Assembly: GCF_008642375.1 (NCBI RefSeq)
Contig: NZ_CP029194.1
Coordinates: 2,542,001-2,606,000 of the forward strand
Reading direction: 5' to 3'
DNA from: Streptomyces venezuelae
GTDB taxonomy: Bacteria > Actinomycetota > Actinomycetes > Streptomycetales > Streptomycetaceae
Length of the DNA stretch: 64,000 nucleotides
The notes under the pieces were generated by a model. That model was given only the letters and a program-made list of their open reading frames with translations. It made no database searches and had not been told where the DNA came from. The position numbers were made by a program, and so were the translations under genes. This document shows, one piece after another, positions 8,078 through 18,916 of this stretch. Within the stretch, counting starts at the first letter, position 1, and each line of letters begins with the position of its first letter.

Positions 8078-9160
8078 CTACTGCCCCTGTTCGTACCGGC
8101 GCAGCTGCTCCAGGTCGATCATGCTCGTGTCGAAGAAACTGGTCTCGTCGAGCGCGGCGGCCGGCTGCTGCTGCGGGGCCTGGGGCTGGTACTCGTGCTG
8201 CTGCTGCTGCTCGTAGCCGTACTGGCCGTCATAGTGCGCGGCGTAGGCCGCTCCGGTGGAGCCGGTGCCTGCAACGGAGTACGGGTCGGGCTGCTGGTAG
8301 CCGTAGGCGGGGTCCTGCTGCTGGTAGCCGTAGGCGGGGTCCTGCTGCGGCTGCTGCGGGTAGCCGTACGGGTCGGGCTGCTGGGTCGGGATGTGCGCGG
8401 GGGCCTGTGCGGCGACCGGGACCGGCTGGGGGTCGGCGAGCTCCGCGAGCCCGGCCAGGTAGTCGGCGTCGCTCGTGTGCACCGTGCCGCCGAGGCCGTC
8501 CTGCGCGGCCATGTGCTCGCCGAGGTCGTCGGTGGCGATCCGGCCGTGCAGCTTCTGCCGGCCGCGCCCGACGGCCTCCAGGGTCTTGCTGAGCACCGCC
8601 TCGAAGGCGCCGAGCTTGGCGTCCACGTACTCGTCGGCCCGGCTGATCAGCGTCTGCGGGTCCGCGCTGTACTCGGGGGCGTCCTCGTCCGCGTAACCGT
8701 CCTGGTCGAGGCCCGGGCCCCGGCCGAGGAGCTTCTCGCGGCCACGGTCGACGGAGCCGATGGTCTTGTTGAGCACGACCTCGAAGTTGGCGAGCTTGGA
8801 GTCGACGTAGTCGTCGGCCTCGGCGCGGACCTCCTCGGCCTCGCGGCGGGCCTCGGCGAGGATCCGGTCGGCCTCGCCCTGCGACTCCCTGGCGACCTGG
8901 GTGTCGGAGACGATCGAGCCGCGCTCGGCGTGGGCCGCCTCGATGATCCGCTCCGCCTCCTGGCGGGCCTGCTCGACCATCTGCTCGCGGCCGCCGATCA
9001 GCTCCTGGGCCTGGGCGAGGGAGCCGGGCAGGGCGTCCCGTACCTCTTCGAGCAGGGCGAGCAGCTCGGCGCGGTTGACCACACAGGATGCCGACATGGG
9101 CATGGAGCGGGCGCCCTGCACGGTCGCGACGATCTCGTCGAGCTTCTTCTGCACGTCCAC
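8078..9160 (-). CDS. DivIVA-like cell-division/elongation protein (SepIVA-like)
   Basis: A 360-residue coiled-coil protein, GTG start at 9160. Residues 1-165 are DivIVA-like heptads: VQKKLDEIVATV, then a coil rich in Glu/Ala with AERIIEAAHAERG and ADRILAEARREAEEV. Two related blocks follow (DSKLANFEVVLNKTIGSVDRGREKL and DAKLGAFEAVLSKTLEAVGRGRQKL), an internal duplication at about 120-145 and 180-205. From 250 on the chain is Pro/Gln/Tyr-rich with DPAYGYQQ repeats, ending in an acidic FFDTSMIDLEQLRRYEQ segment. Its position upstream of DUF177 and rnc is that of mycobacterial SepIVA (Rv2927c as I recall), an essential envelope/division factor. ATP-synthase-B-like labels in databases reflect only the coil. 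Confidence 0.75.
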   Translation of the reverse strand: MDVQKKLDEIVATVQGARSMPMSASCVVNRAELLALLEEVRDALPGSLAQAQELIGGREQMVEQARQEAERIIEAAHAERGSIVSDTQVARESQGEADRILAEARREAEEVRAEADDYVDSKLANFEVVLNKTIGSVDRGREKLLGRGPGLDQDGYADEDAPEYSADPQTLISRADEYVDAKLGAFEAVLSKTLEAVGRGRQKLHGRIATDDLGEHMAAQDGLGGTVHTSDADYLAGLAELADPQPVPVAAQAPAHIPTQQPDPYGYPQQPQQDPAYGYQQQDPAYGYQQPDPYSVAGTGSTGAAYAAHYDGQYGYEQQQQHEYQPQAPQQQPAAALDETSFFDTSMIDLEQLRRYEQGQ

Positions 9161-9270
9161 CGGGTGCTCGCCACTCTCTACAGCTGGATGGAGACGGACG
9201 GGACGACTGTAAGGGCAGTCGGCTCCCGTCCGACACCAGATGACGGAGCGTCAGCGGCGGTGGCCGCGTG

Positions 9271-9780
9271 TCACTTCTGCGCGAGGCGCTCGCTCAGCCT
9301 GCCGAGGACCTGCGGCGGAACCAGGTGCGAGACGTCGCCGCCCCAGGCCGCCACCTCCTTGACCAGCGAGGAGGAGAGGAAGCTGTACGTGGGGTTGGTG
9401 GGGACGAAGAGGGTCTCCACTCCCGTGAGGCCGATGTTCATCTGGGCCATCTGCAGCTCGTAGTCGAAGTCGCTGACGGCGCGCAGGCCCTTGACGATGG
9501 CGGGGATGTCCCGCTGCTTGCAGAAGTCGACGAGCAGTCCGTGGAACGACTCCACCTCGACGTTGCCGAAGTCGGAGGTGACCTCGCGGATCAGCTCGAT
9601 CCGCTCCTCGACCGTGAACAGTCCCTTCTTGGACTGGTTGATCATCACCGCGACATGTACGACGTCGTACAGCTTGGAGGCGCGGGCGATGATGTCGAGA
9701 TGTCCGTTGGTGATGGGGTCGAATGACCCCGGACAGACGGCGCGGCGCAACTTGAGTCCCTCGCTCTCCGGTCCGGTCAT
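9271..9780 (-). CDS. coaD: Pantetheine-phosphate adenylyltransferase
   Basis: A 169-residue enzyme that makes dephospho-CoA from 4'-phosphopantetheine and ATP, the penultimate step of CoA synthesis. The nucleotidyltransferase motif [15 protein letters not shown] (about 17-31) carries the T/HxGH signature. [19 protein letters not shown] sits in the middle, and the C-terminal [12 protein letters not shown] near 137-148 is the ISSS-type ATP loop. The ATG start at 9780 overlaps the stop of rsmD in an ATGA arrangement (9777-9780), so translation is coupled. The neighbour pair rsmD-coaD is widespread in bacteria. Confidence 0.97.
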   Translation of the reverse strand: MTGPESEGLKLRRAVCPGSFDPITNGHLDIIARASKLYDVVHVAVMINQSKKGLFTVEERIELIREVTSDFGNVEVESFHGLLVDFCKQRDIPAIVKGLRAVSDFDYELQMAQMNIGLTGVETLFVPTNPTYSFLSSSLVKEVAAWGGDVSHLVPPQVLGRLSERLAQK

Positions 9781-10361
9781 CGTGCGTCTTCGCACGTAGA
9801 GGCGGCGCGACCGTACCAAAACGTTCCCTCGCCGTAACGACGGGCCCGCAGTGGCTCGAATCCGGCCGGCCAGTCGAACTCCCCGCCTCGGGTGCTGCGC
9901 TCCACGGTGACGAGAGCGTCGTCCGTGAGCCAGCCTTCCGAGCGGAGTGTGAGGAGGATCTCGCGAAGATCGTCGTCCGCGACGGCGTACGGGGGGTCGA
10001 GGAAGACCAGGTCGTACGGGTCGGCCGGGGCCGCCCCCGTCACGATCTGCTCCGCCTTGCCGGTCCGGAGCTCGGCGCCGGGCAGCGCGAGTGTCCGGAT
10101 GTTGTCGCGGATCGTCTTCGCGGCGCGCGGATCGGCCTCGACGAGGAGCGCATGGACCGCGCCCCGGGAGAGCGCTTCGAGGCCGACGGCGCCGGAGCCC
10201 GCGTACAGGTCGGCGACCCGGGTCCCTTCGAGGGTGCCGAGGAACGCCTCCCAGGTGGAGAAGAGGCCTTCGCGCGCCCGGTCGGAGGTGGGTCGGGTGC
10301 CGTTGCCGGGGGGTACGGCGATTCGGCGTCCGCCGGCGGTGCCGGCGATCACGCGGGTCAT
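9777..10361 (-). CDS. rsmD: 16S rRNA (guanine966-N2)-methyltransferase
   Basis: A 194-residue SAM-dependent methyltransferase acting on the small-subunit rRNA. It starts [14 protein letters not shown], with [17 protein letters not shown] near 24-40. The SAM-binding motif [20 protein letters not shown] is at about 51-70, and the N-methyltransferase catalytic motif LVFLDPPYA near 119-127. The ATG at 10361 is chosen because the family N-terminus begins there; the open frame runs far upstream, antisense-free but inside recG. Its stop overlaps coaD by four bases. Confidence 0.95.
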   Translation of the reverse strand: MTRVIAGTAGGRRIAVPPGNGTRPTSDRAREGLFSTWEAFLGTLEGTRVADLYAGSGAVGLEALSRGAVHALLVEADPRAAKTIRDNIRTLALPGAELRTGKAEQIVTGAAPADPYDLVFLDPPYAVADDDLREILLTLRSEGWLTDDALVTVERSTRGGEFDWPAGFEPLRARRYGEGTFWYGRAASTCEDAR

Positions 10362-10438
10362 CGGTTTCCTCGTTCTCCATGAGCCATTGCGTACGCAACA
10401 GCTTATGGCGGTTGCGCCCGCGCCGGGGTCCGCCGGGG

Positions 10439-12640
10439 TCAGCCCTTCTCCAGGTACTCCTCCCGGTCCTTGTCGAGCAGGGCTTCGAGGGCGGTGCGCA
10501 GTCCGGGGTGGGCGGTGAGGTCCGGGTCGGCGAGGACGAGGGCGGTGGCCTCCTCGCGGGCGGCGGCGATGACCTCCTCGTCGTCGATGACGGTGAGCAC
10601 CTTCAGGGAGGAGCGGACCCCGGACTGGGCCTGGCCGAGGACGTCGCCCTCGCGGCGCTGTTCGAGGTCGATGCGGGAGAGCTCGAAGCCGTCGAGGGTG
10701 GCGGCGACGGCGCCGAGGCGCTGCCGGGCGGGGCTGGCCTCGGGCATCTCGGTGACCAGGAGGCAGAGGCCGGGGGCGGCTCCGCGGCCGACCCGGCCGC
10801 GGAGCTGGTGGAGCTGGGAGACGCCGAAGCGGTCGCCGTCCATGATCACCATGGCGGTGGCGTTGGGAACGTTGACGCCGACCTCGATGACGGTGGTGGC
10901 GACGAGGACGTCGAGGTCGCCGGCGGCGAAGCGCCGCATGACGTCGTCCTTGTCGTCGGGGTGCATGCGGCCGTGCAGGACGGCGATCCGCAGGCCCGCG
11001 AGGGGGCCGGTACGGAGCTTCTCGGCGACCTCGAGGACGGCGAGCGGCGGGCGCTTCTCGGCCTCGTCCTCGGCGGACGCCCTGGACTTCTTCTTCTGGT
11101 CCTCCTCGTCGCCGATCCGGGGGCAGACGACGTACGCCTGGTGGCCGTTCTCCACCTCCTCGCGGACCCGCTCCCAGGCACGCGCGAGGAAGTGCGGTTT
11201 GTCGGCGGCGGGGACGACGTGGGTGGCGATCGGGGAGCGGCCGGCGGGCAGCTGGTCGAGGACGGAGGTCTCCAGGTCGCCGAAGACGGTCATGGCGACC
11301 GTGCGCGGGATGGGTGTGGCGGTCATCACGAGGAGGTGGGGCGGCTGCTTGCCCTTGCCGCGGAGGGCGTCGCGCTGCTCGACGCCGAAGCGGTGCTGCT
11401 CGTCGACGACGACCAGTCCCAGGTCGTGGAACTGGACCTTGTCCTCGATCAGCGCGTGGGTGCCGATGACGACGCCGGCCTCGCCGGTGACCAGGTCGAG
11501 GAGGGCCTGCCGGCGGGCGGCGGTGCCCATGGAGCCGGTGAGCAGGACGACCTTGGTGGCCCGCTCGGCGCCGCCGAGCATGCCGCCCTCGGCGAGCTCG
11601 CCCATCATCTCGGTCACCGAGCGGTGGTGCTGCTGGGCGAGGACCTCGGTGGGGGCGAGCATCGCGGCCTGTCCCCCGGAGTCGACGACGGCGAGCATCG
11701 CGCGCAGAGCCACCATCGTCTTGCCCGATCCGACCTCGCCCTGGAGGAGCCGGTGCATGGGGTGTTCGGTGGCGAGGTCGTCGAAGATCTCCTTGGAGAC
11801 CTTCTGCTGGCCGTCGGTGAGGGTGAAGGGGAGCTTGGCGTCGAAGGCGTCGAGGATGCCCTCGGGGACGGGCCGACGGGCGACGGCGGGGAGTTGGGTG
11901 TCGGCGTGCCGCCGGCGCGCGAGGGCGACCTGGAGGACGAAGGCCTCGTCCCACTTGAGCCGGTCGCGGGCGTCGGCGATGTCCGCCTTGGTACGGGGGC
12001 GGTGGATCTTCCGCAGGGCCTCGGGCAGCTCGGCGAGGCCGCGGCCCTCGCGCAGGGCGGGTGGCAGGGGGTCGACGGCGTCCTCGGCGTGCGGCAGGAC
12101 GGCGTCGACGGCCTTGGCGATCTTCCAGGACTCCAGCTTGGTGGTGGCCGGGTAGATCGGGATGAGGGCCCCGGCCCAGGTGCCGACGCTGTCGGCGGCC
12201 TCGTCGCCGTCGCCGCGGAGGAGTTCGTACGCGGGATGGGCGAGCTGGAGGCGGCGGTTGAAGAGCGAGACCTTGCCGGAGAACATCGCGCGGGTGCCGG
12301 GCAGCAGGTCCTTGTGCGGCTTGTGCACGCCCTTGCCGAAGAAGACCAGTTGGAGCCGGCCGCTGCCGTCCGTGATGGTCACCTCGAGGCGCTGGCCGCG
12401 CCCCTTGGAGCCGTTGAAGGTGAGCACACGGGCGTCGGCGACCTGCGCGACGACCGTGACGTGCTCGTCGAGCGGCAGATCGGAGAGCGTGGTCAGCTCC
12501 CCCCGCTCGGCGTACCGGCGGGGGTAGTGGTGGAGCAGGTCACCGACCGTGTGCAGGTCCAGCGCCTCGGCCATGACCTTGGCGGTGGCGGGGCCGAGGG
12601 ACTTCTTGAGTGGTTCGTCGAGCGCGGGCACGCGTTCCAT
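10439..12640 (-). CDS. recG: ATP-dependent DNA helicase RecG
   Basis: A 733-residue branch-migrating helicase that reverses stalled replication forks. The N-terminal wedge/OB domain spans about 1-200 ([42 protein letters not shown]). Helicase core: Walker [16 protein letters not shown] near 318, motif Ia [11 protein letters not shown], motif [16 protein letters not shown], motif [13 protein letters not shown], and motif [14 protein letters not shown]. It ends with the RecG-specific region ([33 protein letters not shown]). The ATG at 12640 ([16 protein letters not shown]) fits the family start. Codon bias makes a long antisense frame here, which is not a gene. Confidence 0.96.
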   Translation of the reverse strand: MERVPALDEPLKKSLGPATAKVMAEALDLHTVGDLLHHYPRRYAERGELTTLSDLPLDEHVTVVAQVADARVLTFNGSKGRGQRLEVTITDGSGRLQLVFFGKGVHKPHKDLLPGTRAMFSGKVSLFNRRLQLAHPAYELLRGDGDEAADSVGTWAGALIPIYPATTKLESWKIAKAVDAVLPHAEDAVDPLPPALREGRGLAELPEALRKIHRPRTKADIADARDRLKWDEAFVLQVALARRRHADTQLPAVARRPVPEGILDAFDAKLPFTLTDGQQKVSKEIFDDLATEHPMHRLLQGEVGSGKTMVALRAMLAVVDSGGQAAMLAPTEVLAQQHHRSVTEMMGELAEGGMLGGAERATKVVLLTGSMGTAARRQALLDLVTGEAGVVIGTHALIEDKVQFHDLGLVVVDEQHRFGVEQRDALRGKGKQPPHLLVMTATPIPRTVAMTVFGDLETSVLDQLPAGRSPIATHVVPAADKPHFLARAWERVREEVENGHQAYVVCPRIGDEEDQKKKSRASAEDEAEKRPPLAVLEVAEKLRTGPLAGLRIAVLHGRMHPDDKDDVMRRFAAGDLDVLVATTVIEVGVNVPNATAMVIMDGDRFGVSQLHQLRGRVGRGAAPGLCLLVTEMPEASPARQRLGAVAATLDGFELSRIDLEQRREGDVLGQAQSGVRSSLKVLTVIDDEEVIAAAREEATALVLADPDLTAHPGLRTALEALLDKDREEYLEKG

Positions 12641-12680
12641 TGCACACCACGGGACCGACAACCGGGTGGTTCCCCTCGGG

Positions 12681-14315
12681 TCATTCCACTCCGATGAGCA
12701 GCGGAGGCGCTCCTTCGCCCGCGTGGTACGTGGTCGTGTCGACGGCCAGGTAGCCGCGGCGGACGTGGCTTTCGAGGGCGGCGGCCAGGTCGGGCGGGGT
12801 GCCGTCGGCGACGATCAGGGTGACGAGTTCGCCGCCCGCCGAGAGCATCCGGTCGAGGACGGTGCGGGCGGTCTCGGTGAGGTCCTGGCCGATGACGGCG
12901 ACGTCGCCCTCGATCAGGCCGAGGACGTCGCCGGCCTGGCAGACGCCTGCCGAGGTGAAGGACTGGCGTTCGGCGACGGCGAGTTCGGCGTAGCGGGTGG
13001 CGCCGGCGGCGGCCGTCATGGCGACGACGTCCTCGTCGAAGCGGCGGTCCGGTTCGTGGACGGCGAGGGCGGCGATGCCCTGGACGGCGGCCCGGGTCGG
13101 GATGAGGGCGACGCGGATGCCCTCCGCCCGGGCCCGTTCGGCCGCGGCGGCGGCCGTCTGGCGGAGCTCGGTGTCGTTGGGCAGGAGGACGACCTCGCGG
13201 GCGTGCGCCCGGCGGATCGCGTCGACGAGTTCGTCGCCCGCGGGCTGTTCGCCGGGGCGGGTCTGGACGGTGGTGGCGCCCGCCTCGGCGCACAGTCCGG
13301 CCAGGCCCTCGCCGGGGACGACGGCGACGACCGCGCGCTGGGCCCGCGCCCCGTGGGCGTCCGTGTCCGCCTCGGCCGCGGCGCTCGCGAAGTGGGTGAT
13401 CCGGATCCGGTGGGGGCGCCCCGCCTCGACGCCGGCCTCGACCGCGGCTCCGGCGTCGTCGACGTGCACGTGGACGTTCCACAGTCCGTCGCCGCCGACG
13501 ACGACCAGGGAGTCCCCCAGAGCGTCGAGGCGGGACCGCAGCAGGTCCACGGCCGCGTCCCCGGCCTCCAGGAGGTAGATCACCTCGTACGCGGGGCCGT
13601 CCTCGGTGCCGCAGCGCTCGGGCGCGGCGGCACCGAGCGGCACGAGCAGGCCGTGCGGCTCCGCCTCCGGTCGGTCGGGCGCCTGGCCGGTCACGGTCTC
13701 CACGAGCGCTCCGAGGACGGTCACCAGGCCCTGTCCCCCGGCGTCCACGACCCCGGCGCGGGTGAGGACGTCCAGCTGGCCCCGGGTGGTCGCCAGGGCG
13801 GTCCTGGCCCCCTCGTAGGCGCATCCCGCCACCTCCGCGAGTCCGCCGCCTCCGGCGCAGGCCCGCGCGGCGGCGGAGGCCACCGTGAGGATCGTGCCCT
13901 CGACGGGGCGGGCGACGGCCCGGCGGGCCGCGTCGGCGGCCGCCGCGAGGGCGCGGGCGAGGTGATCACCGTCACGTCCCTCGGCGAGGACGGCCGCCAT
14001 GCCGCGCAGCAGCTGGGCGAGGATGGTGCCGGAGTTGCCCCGGGCACCGAGCAGGGCCCCGTGGGCCATGGCCCGTACGGTCTCGGCGGCGTCGGGTTCG
14101 GCGGCGGCGAAGACGTCTTCCACGGCCTGGTGGGCGGCTTCCGCCGTCAGGTACAGGTTGGTGCCGGTGTCCCCGTCAGCGACCGGGTAGACGTTGATCG
14201 CGTCGATCTCCTCGCGCTCCCGCCCGAGGGCGTCCAGCGCCCGCGCCGACCAGGTCCGGAGTGCTTCGGCGTCGAGCTCGACGAGCTCCTCGAAAGGCTG
14301 AAGGGCTCGCGACAA
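12681..14315 (-). CDS. DAK2-domain protein, FakA-like kinase
   Basis: About 544 residues. The N-terminal DAK2 domain (about 1-200) has the nucleotide/metal signature INVYPVADGDTGTNLYLT, where the Asp cluster binds Mg-ADP, and the glycine-rich loop HGALLGARGNSGTILAQLLRG. The middle and C-terminal segments (DELVDAIRRAHAREVVLLPND, GDVAVIGQDLTETARTVLDRML, TLIVADGTPPDLAAALESHV) match the FakA/YloV architecture. FakA phosphorylates fatty acids bound to FakB partners; whether this protein does so here is inference. A TTG at 14315 follows GGAGG and is preferred as start. Upstream in-frame GTG/ATG codons to 14489 are possible but would enter the rpmB promoter region. Confidence 0.82.
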   Translation of the reverse strand: MSRALQPFEELVELDAEALRTWSARALDALGREREEIDAINVYPVADGDTGTNLYLTAEAAHQAVEDVFAAAEPDAAETVRAMAHGALLGARGNSGTILAQLLRGMAAVLAEGRDGDHLARALAAAADAARRAVARPVEGTILTVASAAARACAGGGGLAEVAGCAYEGARTALATTRGQLDVLTRAGVVDAGGQGLVTVLGALVETVTGQAPDRPEAEPHGLLVPLGAAAPERCGTEDGPAYEVIYLLEAGDAAVDLLRSRLDALGDSLVVVGGDGLWNVHVHVDDAGAAVEAGVEAGRPHRIRITHFASAAAEADTDAHGARAQRAVVAVVPGEGLAGLCAEAGATTVQTRPGEQPAGDELVDAIRRAHAREVVLLPNDTELRQTAAAAAERARAEGIRVALIPTRAAVQGIAALAVHEPDRRFDEDVVAMTAAAGATRYAELAVAERQSFTSAGVCQAGDVLGLIEGDVAVIGQDLTETARTVLDRMLSAGGELVTLIVADGTPPDLAAALESHVRRGYLAVDTTTYHAGEGAPPLLIGVE

Positions 14316-14551
14316 CAGGGGGCCTCCTTCGGCGGTGAGCTCACCGCAGGGTAGACCCGGGGTGTCCTGCTCGTGACCTGGGCCGGGGGCGAGGTCCGCG
14401 GAGACCATGGTAGTTTCGTTCCACCGAAGCAGGCGTTGTATGCTGCTTCGGTTGCCCGGTTCACACCGGGCCATCCCCCGGCAAGCCACTTCAGACTCCT
14501 GATTCCGGTGCGCCGGATTTCACTGTAATTCTGAAGTCTTTGGAGTGACCC

Positions 14552-14737
14552 GTGGCTGCCAACTGCGACGTCTGCGGCAAGGGGCCGGGCTTCGGCAACA
14601 ACATTTCGCACTCGCACCGCCGTACGTCCCGTCGCTGGAACCCGAACATCCAGCGCGTGCGTGCCGTGGTCGGTCGGACGCCGAAGCGGCTCAACGTCTG
14701 CACCTCGTGCATCAAGGCCGGCAAGGTCTCGCGCTAA
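14552..14737 (+). CDS. rpmB: 50S ribosomal protein L28
   Basis: A 61-residue ribosomal protein starting (GTG) [33 protein letters not shown] and ending [16 protein letters not shown] (residues 5-8) and CTSC (50-53) supply four zinc ligands, so this is the zinc-binding (C+) form. Streptomycetes usually also carry a Cys-less paralog under Zur control; none is in the window. It is a monocistronic plus-strand gene, divergent from the DAK2 gene, and is followed by a perfect 16-bp hairpin terminator. Confidence 0.97.
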   Translation: MAANCDVCGKGPGFGNNISHSHRRTSRRWNPNIQRVRAVVGRTPKRLNVCTSCIKAGKVSR

Positions 14738-14778
14738 TTGCGACGTTCCGTCGTAGCGCAGCCCCTGCGGTTGCCTTG

Positions 14779-14810
14779 AGAGGCCGGTTCACCTAGGTGA
14801 ACCGGCCTCT
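14779..14810. terminator. Bidirectional terminator between rpmB and thiD
   Basis: A perfect 32-bp palindrome, AGAGGCCGGTTCACCT and its complement, between the converging rpmB and thiD genes. Confidence 0.88.
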
Positions 14811-14867
14811 TGCCGTACCCGGAATCTTTTTCCGGAAGCCCGGAGTCCTTCCGGGGGCCGGCGGGGA

Positions 14868-15685
<818 letters not shown>

Positions 15686-15689
<4 letters not shown>

Positions 15690-16648
15690 TCCGTCTCTCC
15701 GAAGTGGTCCCAGCCGCCCGCGCTGTGCCACGGGGCGCCGTCCACGGTGACCTGGGGCAGCGCCGAGGGGTGGAGGACCTCGCCGATGACCTTCCAGCGG
15801 GCGGGGAGCTTCACGTCCGGCGGGAAGGTGGCCACGATGGCGTGGTCCTCTCCCCCGGTCAGCACCCACTGCATGGGGTCGACGCCGACGGCCTGGCCGA
15901 TGTCGTTCATCTGGGTGGGGATGTCGATGAGCCCGGAGCGCAGGTCGATGCGGACCTTGCTGGCCTCGGCGATGTGGCCGAGGTCGGCGATCAGGCCGTC
16001 GCTGACGTCGCACATGGCGGTGGCGCCGAGTCCCGCTGCGGCGGGGCCGGCGTGGTACGGCGGCTCGGGCCTGCGGTGGGCCTCGACGAAGGCGCGGGGC
16101 GAGCGGAAGCCGCGGGAGAGGACGGCGTATCCGGCGGCGGACCAGCCGAGCCAGCCGGTGTACGCGACGACGTCGCCGGGCTGGGCCCCGCCCCGGGTCA
16201 CCGGGTCGTGGTTGCGGAGGTCGCCGAGGGCGGTGATGGCGATGGTGATGGTGTCGCCCCGGACGACGTCGCCGCCGACGACGGCCGCACCCGCGACCTG
16301 ACATTCGTCGCGCAGTCCGTCCATGAGTTCGACGGGCCAGGTGGCGGGGAGTTCGGCGGGGACGACGAGGCCGAGGAGGAGCGCGGTGGGGACCGCGCCC
16401 ATGGCGGCGATGTCCGCGAGGTTCTGCGCGGCGGCCTTGCGGCCGACGTCGTACGCCGTCGACCAGTCGCGGCGGAAGTGACGTCCTTCGAGGAGGATGT
16501 CCGTGCTGGCCACCACGCGCCGGTCGGGTGCGGAGACGACCGCGGCGTCGTCGCCGGGCCCGATCCGTACCGCCGGGGTGGAGGTGAGCCGGGACGTGAG
16601 CTCTCTGATGAGCCCGAACTCGCCCAGCTCTCCGACTGTGCCCTTCAC
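15686..16648 (-). CDS. thiL: Thiamine-monophosphate kinase
   Basis: A 320-residue enzyme that converts thiamine phosphate to thiamine pyrophosphate with ATP. It is of the AIR-synthase/PurM fold. [11 protein letters not shown] (about 28-38) binds nucleotide phosphates and metal. [32 protein letters not shown] and GGDVVRGD follow in family order, then [15 protein letters not shown] near 221-235, and [15 protein letters not shown] near 267. Length and motif order are standard. The start is GTG at 16648. It heads a two-gene operon with thiD. Confidence 0.96.
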
Positions 16649-16881
16649 CGCGTCTCACCTCGTGTCTTCGTGCCGGCCGGCGGGCGGGGGCGCGCCTGGG
16701 CGCGCCGCGGGTCGCGGGCCGTCACCGTGCTGGGTACCGTCAAGTAGACCGTCAACTTCTGTCGTGCGTACGCCACAACGCGAGTGCCCCGGGACGCGCG
16801 GGTCTCCCCGTGGCCCGCGGCGACGCGGTACCGTGGCGTCCCTTTCTCCCACAAGATCCTCGTGGTCGCCCTGGAGGTTCC

Positions 16882-17115
16882 GTGGTACAGGCGTACATCC
16901 TCATCCAGACCGAGGTGGGCAAGGCGTCGACCGTCGCCGACACCATCTCCAAGATCCCGGGGGTGCTTCAGGCCGAAGACGTGACCGGTCCCTACGACGT
17001 GATCGTGCGCGCGCAGGCGGACACCGTGGACGAGCTGGGCCGCATGGTGGTCGCCAAGGTCCAGCAAGTGGACGGCATCACGCGTACCCTCACCTGCCCG
17101 GTCGTTCATCTGTAG
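16882..17115 (+). CDS. Lrp/AsnC-type ligand-binding (RAM) domain protein without HTH
   Basis: A 77-residue stand-alone RAM/ACT-like domain (VQAYILIQTEVGKASTVAD, then IPGVLQAEDVTGPYDVIVRAQ and VVAKVQQVDGITRTLTCPVV). There is no helix-turn-helix, so it is a single-domain Lrp ligand sensor rather than a repressor. These proteins form ring oligomers and bind amino acids. The GTG start at 16882 lies seven bases after CTGGAGG. Another in-frame start upstream lacks a ribosome-binding site. The spacing to the DUF3515 gene is 23 bases on the same strand, so they are probably cotranscribed. Confidence 0.88.
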   Translation: MVQAYILIQTEVGKASTVADTISKIPGVLQAEDVTGPYDVIVRAQADTVDELGRMVVAKVQQVDGITRTLTCPVVHL

Positions 17116-17138
17116 CCCCCGTCTACGCTTGGCCGGTG

Positions 17139-17633
17139 ATGTCATCCCACCGGCCCTTCGGCCTGCCCGCCGCCGTCACGGCGGCCGTCCTGCTGCTGGC
17201 CGCCACCGGTTGCTCCTGGACGGACGCCGGGGCGTCCGTGGCGGTTCCCCGCCCCCCGGCGGCGGAGGCGGCCCTCTGCCAGGCGCTGGAGAAGGAGCTG
17301 CCCGACACCGTGGCGGAGCTGGAGCGGAGCGATCCTGAGCCGGGCTCCGAGCTGACCGCCGGCTGGGGTGACGGTGCGATCGTACTGCGCTGCGGGGTCC
17401 CCCGGCCCGAAAAGATGAGCGATCCGAACTCTCAGGCCGTCGAGGCGAACGGCGTGAACTGGATGCTGGAGCGTCCGGAGGACGGCGGGACCCGTTTCAC
17501 GTCGGTGTACCGGAAGACCTACGTCGAGGTGACGATGGACGAGCGGTACCGGCACGACGCCACACCGCTCGCGGATCTCGCCGCCTCCGTGGCGAGGACC
17601 ATCCCCTGCGGGATCGATCCGGAGTGCTTCTAG
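17139..17633 (+). CDS. DUF3515 lipoprotein
   Basis: A 164-residue lipoprotein. The signal peptide ends LLLAATGC (residues 18-25), a good lipobox with Cys25. The mature part has two further cysteine pairs (LCQALEKEL, LRCGVPRP, and the C-terminal CGIDPECF). The conserved VNWMLERPEDGGTRFTSVYRKTYVEV block identifies DUF3515, which occurs next to ddl in actinobacteria (Rv2980 in M. tuberculosis as I recall). Its function is unknown; placement beside D-Ala-D-Ala ligase suggests a cell-envelope role. The ATG at 17139 immediately follows an in-frame GTG at 17136. Confidence 0.85.
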   Translation: MSSHRPFGLPAAVTAAVLLLAATGCSWTDAGASVAVPRPPAAEAALCQALEKELPDTVAELERSDPEPGSELTAGWGDGAIVLRCGVPRPEKMSDPNSQAVEANGVNWMLERPEDGGTRFTSVYRKTYVEVTMDERYRHDATPLADLAASVARTIPCGIDPECF

Positions 17634-17675
17634 GAGCACCCCGGATCGCGCGTTCCCGGCCGCTGTCCGAGAGGG

Positions 17676-18815
17676 CTAGCGCAGGCCCGTCGAGCGGTTC
17701 AGCGCGGCCTGGATCAGCCGGTCGACGAGCTCGGGGTAGCTCACGCCGCTCTCCTGCCACATACGCGGGTACATGGAGATGGGGGTGAAGCCGGGCATCG
17801 TGTTGACCTCGTTGATGACGAAGTCGCCGTTCTCCGTGAGGAAGAAGTCGGCGCGGACCAGCCCCTCGCAGGAGATCGCCTCGTAGGCGGCGACGGCCAG
17901 GCGCTGGATCTCGGCGGTGGCCTCCTCGCCGATCGGCGCGGGCACGATGCCGGAGGCCGAGTCGATGTACTTGGCCTCGAAGTCGTAGAAGTCGTGGTCG
18001 GTGACCGGCGGGATCTCCGCCGGCACACTGGCGCGCGGACCGTCCTCGAACTCCAGGACGCCGCACTCGATCTCGCGGCCGCGCAGGAGCGACTCGACGA
18101 GGATCTTGGGGTCGTGGCGTCGGGCCTCCTCGATGGCCTCGTCCAGGCCCGAGAGGTCGTCGACCTTGGTGATGCCCATGGACGAACCGCCGCGGGCCGG
18201 CTTCACGAAGAGCGGCCAGCCGTGCTCGGCGGCGAACTCGACGATCTTCTTGCGGGCGGCGGCCGGGTTCTGCTCCCACTCGCGCGGCCGGATGACCTCG
18301 TACGGGCCGACCGGCAGTCCGAAGGAGACGAAGACCCGCTTCATGTACTCCTTGTCCTGGCCGACGGCGGAGGCGAGGACGCCCGCGCCGACGTAGGGGA
18401 CGCCGGAGAGCTCCAGGAGGCCCTGGAGGGTGCCGTCCTCGCCGTACGGGCCGTGCAGCATCGGGAAGACCACGTCGACCTCTCCGAGGGCGCGCGGGAC
18501 GGAGCCGGGCTCGCTGAGGACGACCTCGCGGTTGGCGGGGTCGACGGAGAGGACGACACCGCCCTCCTCGGACTCGGCCAGGTCGGCGACGTTCGGCAGG
18601 GCGCGGTCGGCGATGGCCATGCGCTCGGGGGCGTCGGCGGTGAGCGCCCAGCGCCCGTCCGTCGTGATGCCGATGGGCAGCACGTCGTACTTGTCCCGGT
18701 CGATGGCGCGCAGGACGGCGCCCGCCGTGACGACGGAGATGGCGTGCTCGGAGCTGCGACCGCCGAAGACGACGGCCACGCGCGGCTTGCGGGGGCTCTG
18801 GGTGTTCTCGCTCAT
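17676..18815 (-). CDS. ddl: D-alanine-D-alanine ligase
   Basis: A 379-residue ATP-grasp enzyme making the D-Ala-D-Ala dipeptide of peptidoglycan. VAVVFGGRSSEHAISVV is at about 14-30, FPMLHGPYGEDGTLQGLLEL near 128-147 and PYVGAGVLASA next. The ATP loop is LFVKPARGGSSMGITKV, FYDFEAKYIDSASG is the omega region, and ADFFLTENGDFVINEVNTMPGFTPISMYP holds the Mg and dipeptide contacts. The Tyr in AKYIDS is the form found in D-Ala-D-Ala rather than D-Ala-D-Lac (Van-type) ligases. The start ATG is at 18815. It is downstream of gpsA on the same strand with a 101-bp gap. Confidence 0.96.
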   Translation of the reverse strand: MSENTQSPRKPRVAVVFGGRSSEHAISVVTAGAVLRAIDRDKYDVLPIGITTDGRWALTADAPERMAIADRALPNVADLAESEEGGVVLSVDPANREVVLSEPGSVPRALGEVDVVFPMLHGPYGEDGTLQGLLELSGVPYVGAGVLASAVGQDKEYMKRVFVSFGLPVGPYEVIRPREWEQNPAAARKKIVEFAAEHGWPLFVKPARGGSSMGITKVDDLSGLDEAIEEARRHDPKILVESLLRGREIECGVLEFEDGPRASVPAEIPPVTDHDFYDFEAKYIDSASGIVPAPIGEEATAEIQRLAVAAYEAISCEGLVRADFFLTENGDFVINEVNTMPGFTPISMYPRMWQESGVSYPELVDRLIQAALNRSTGLR

Positions 18816-18916
18816 ATCGCGATGAGCGTACCTTGCGGCTCCCGAACTCCTGAGCGCCCCGCTGCCGCCGCGCTCGTACGGCGCAGCGGTGTCGCCGCCG
18901 CGCCTTCCCGCGTACG

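Noticed and set aside
10091..12697. 868-codon plus-strand open frame opposite recG
   Set aside because: The minus strand holds all RecG helicase motifs; the opposite frame is Gly/Val/Glu/Asp-rich with no domain, a shadow of high-GC codon bias.
16742..16768. ACCGTCAA direct repeats before the Lrp-type gene
   Set aside because: Only two copies with unequal flanks in a 230-bp spacer; not enough to call an operator.
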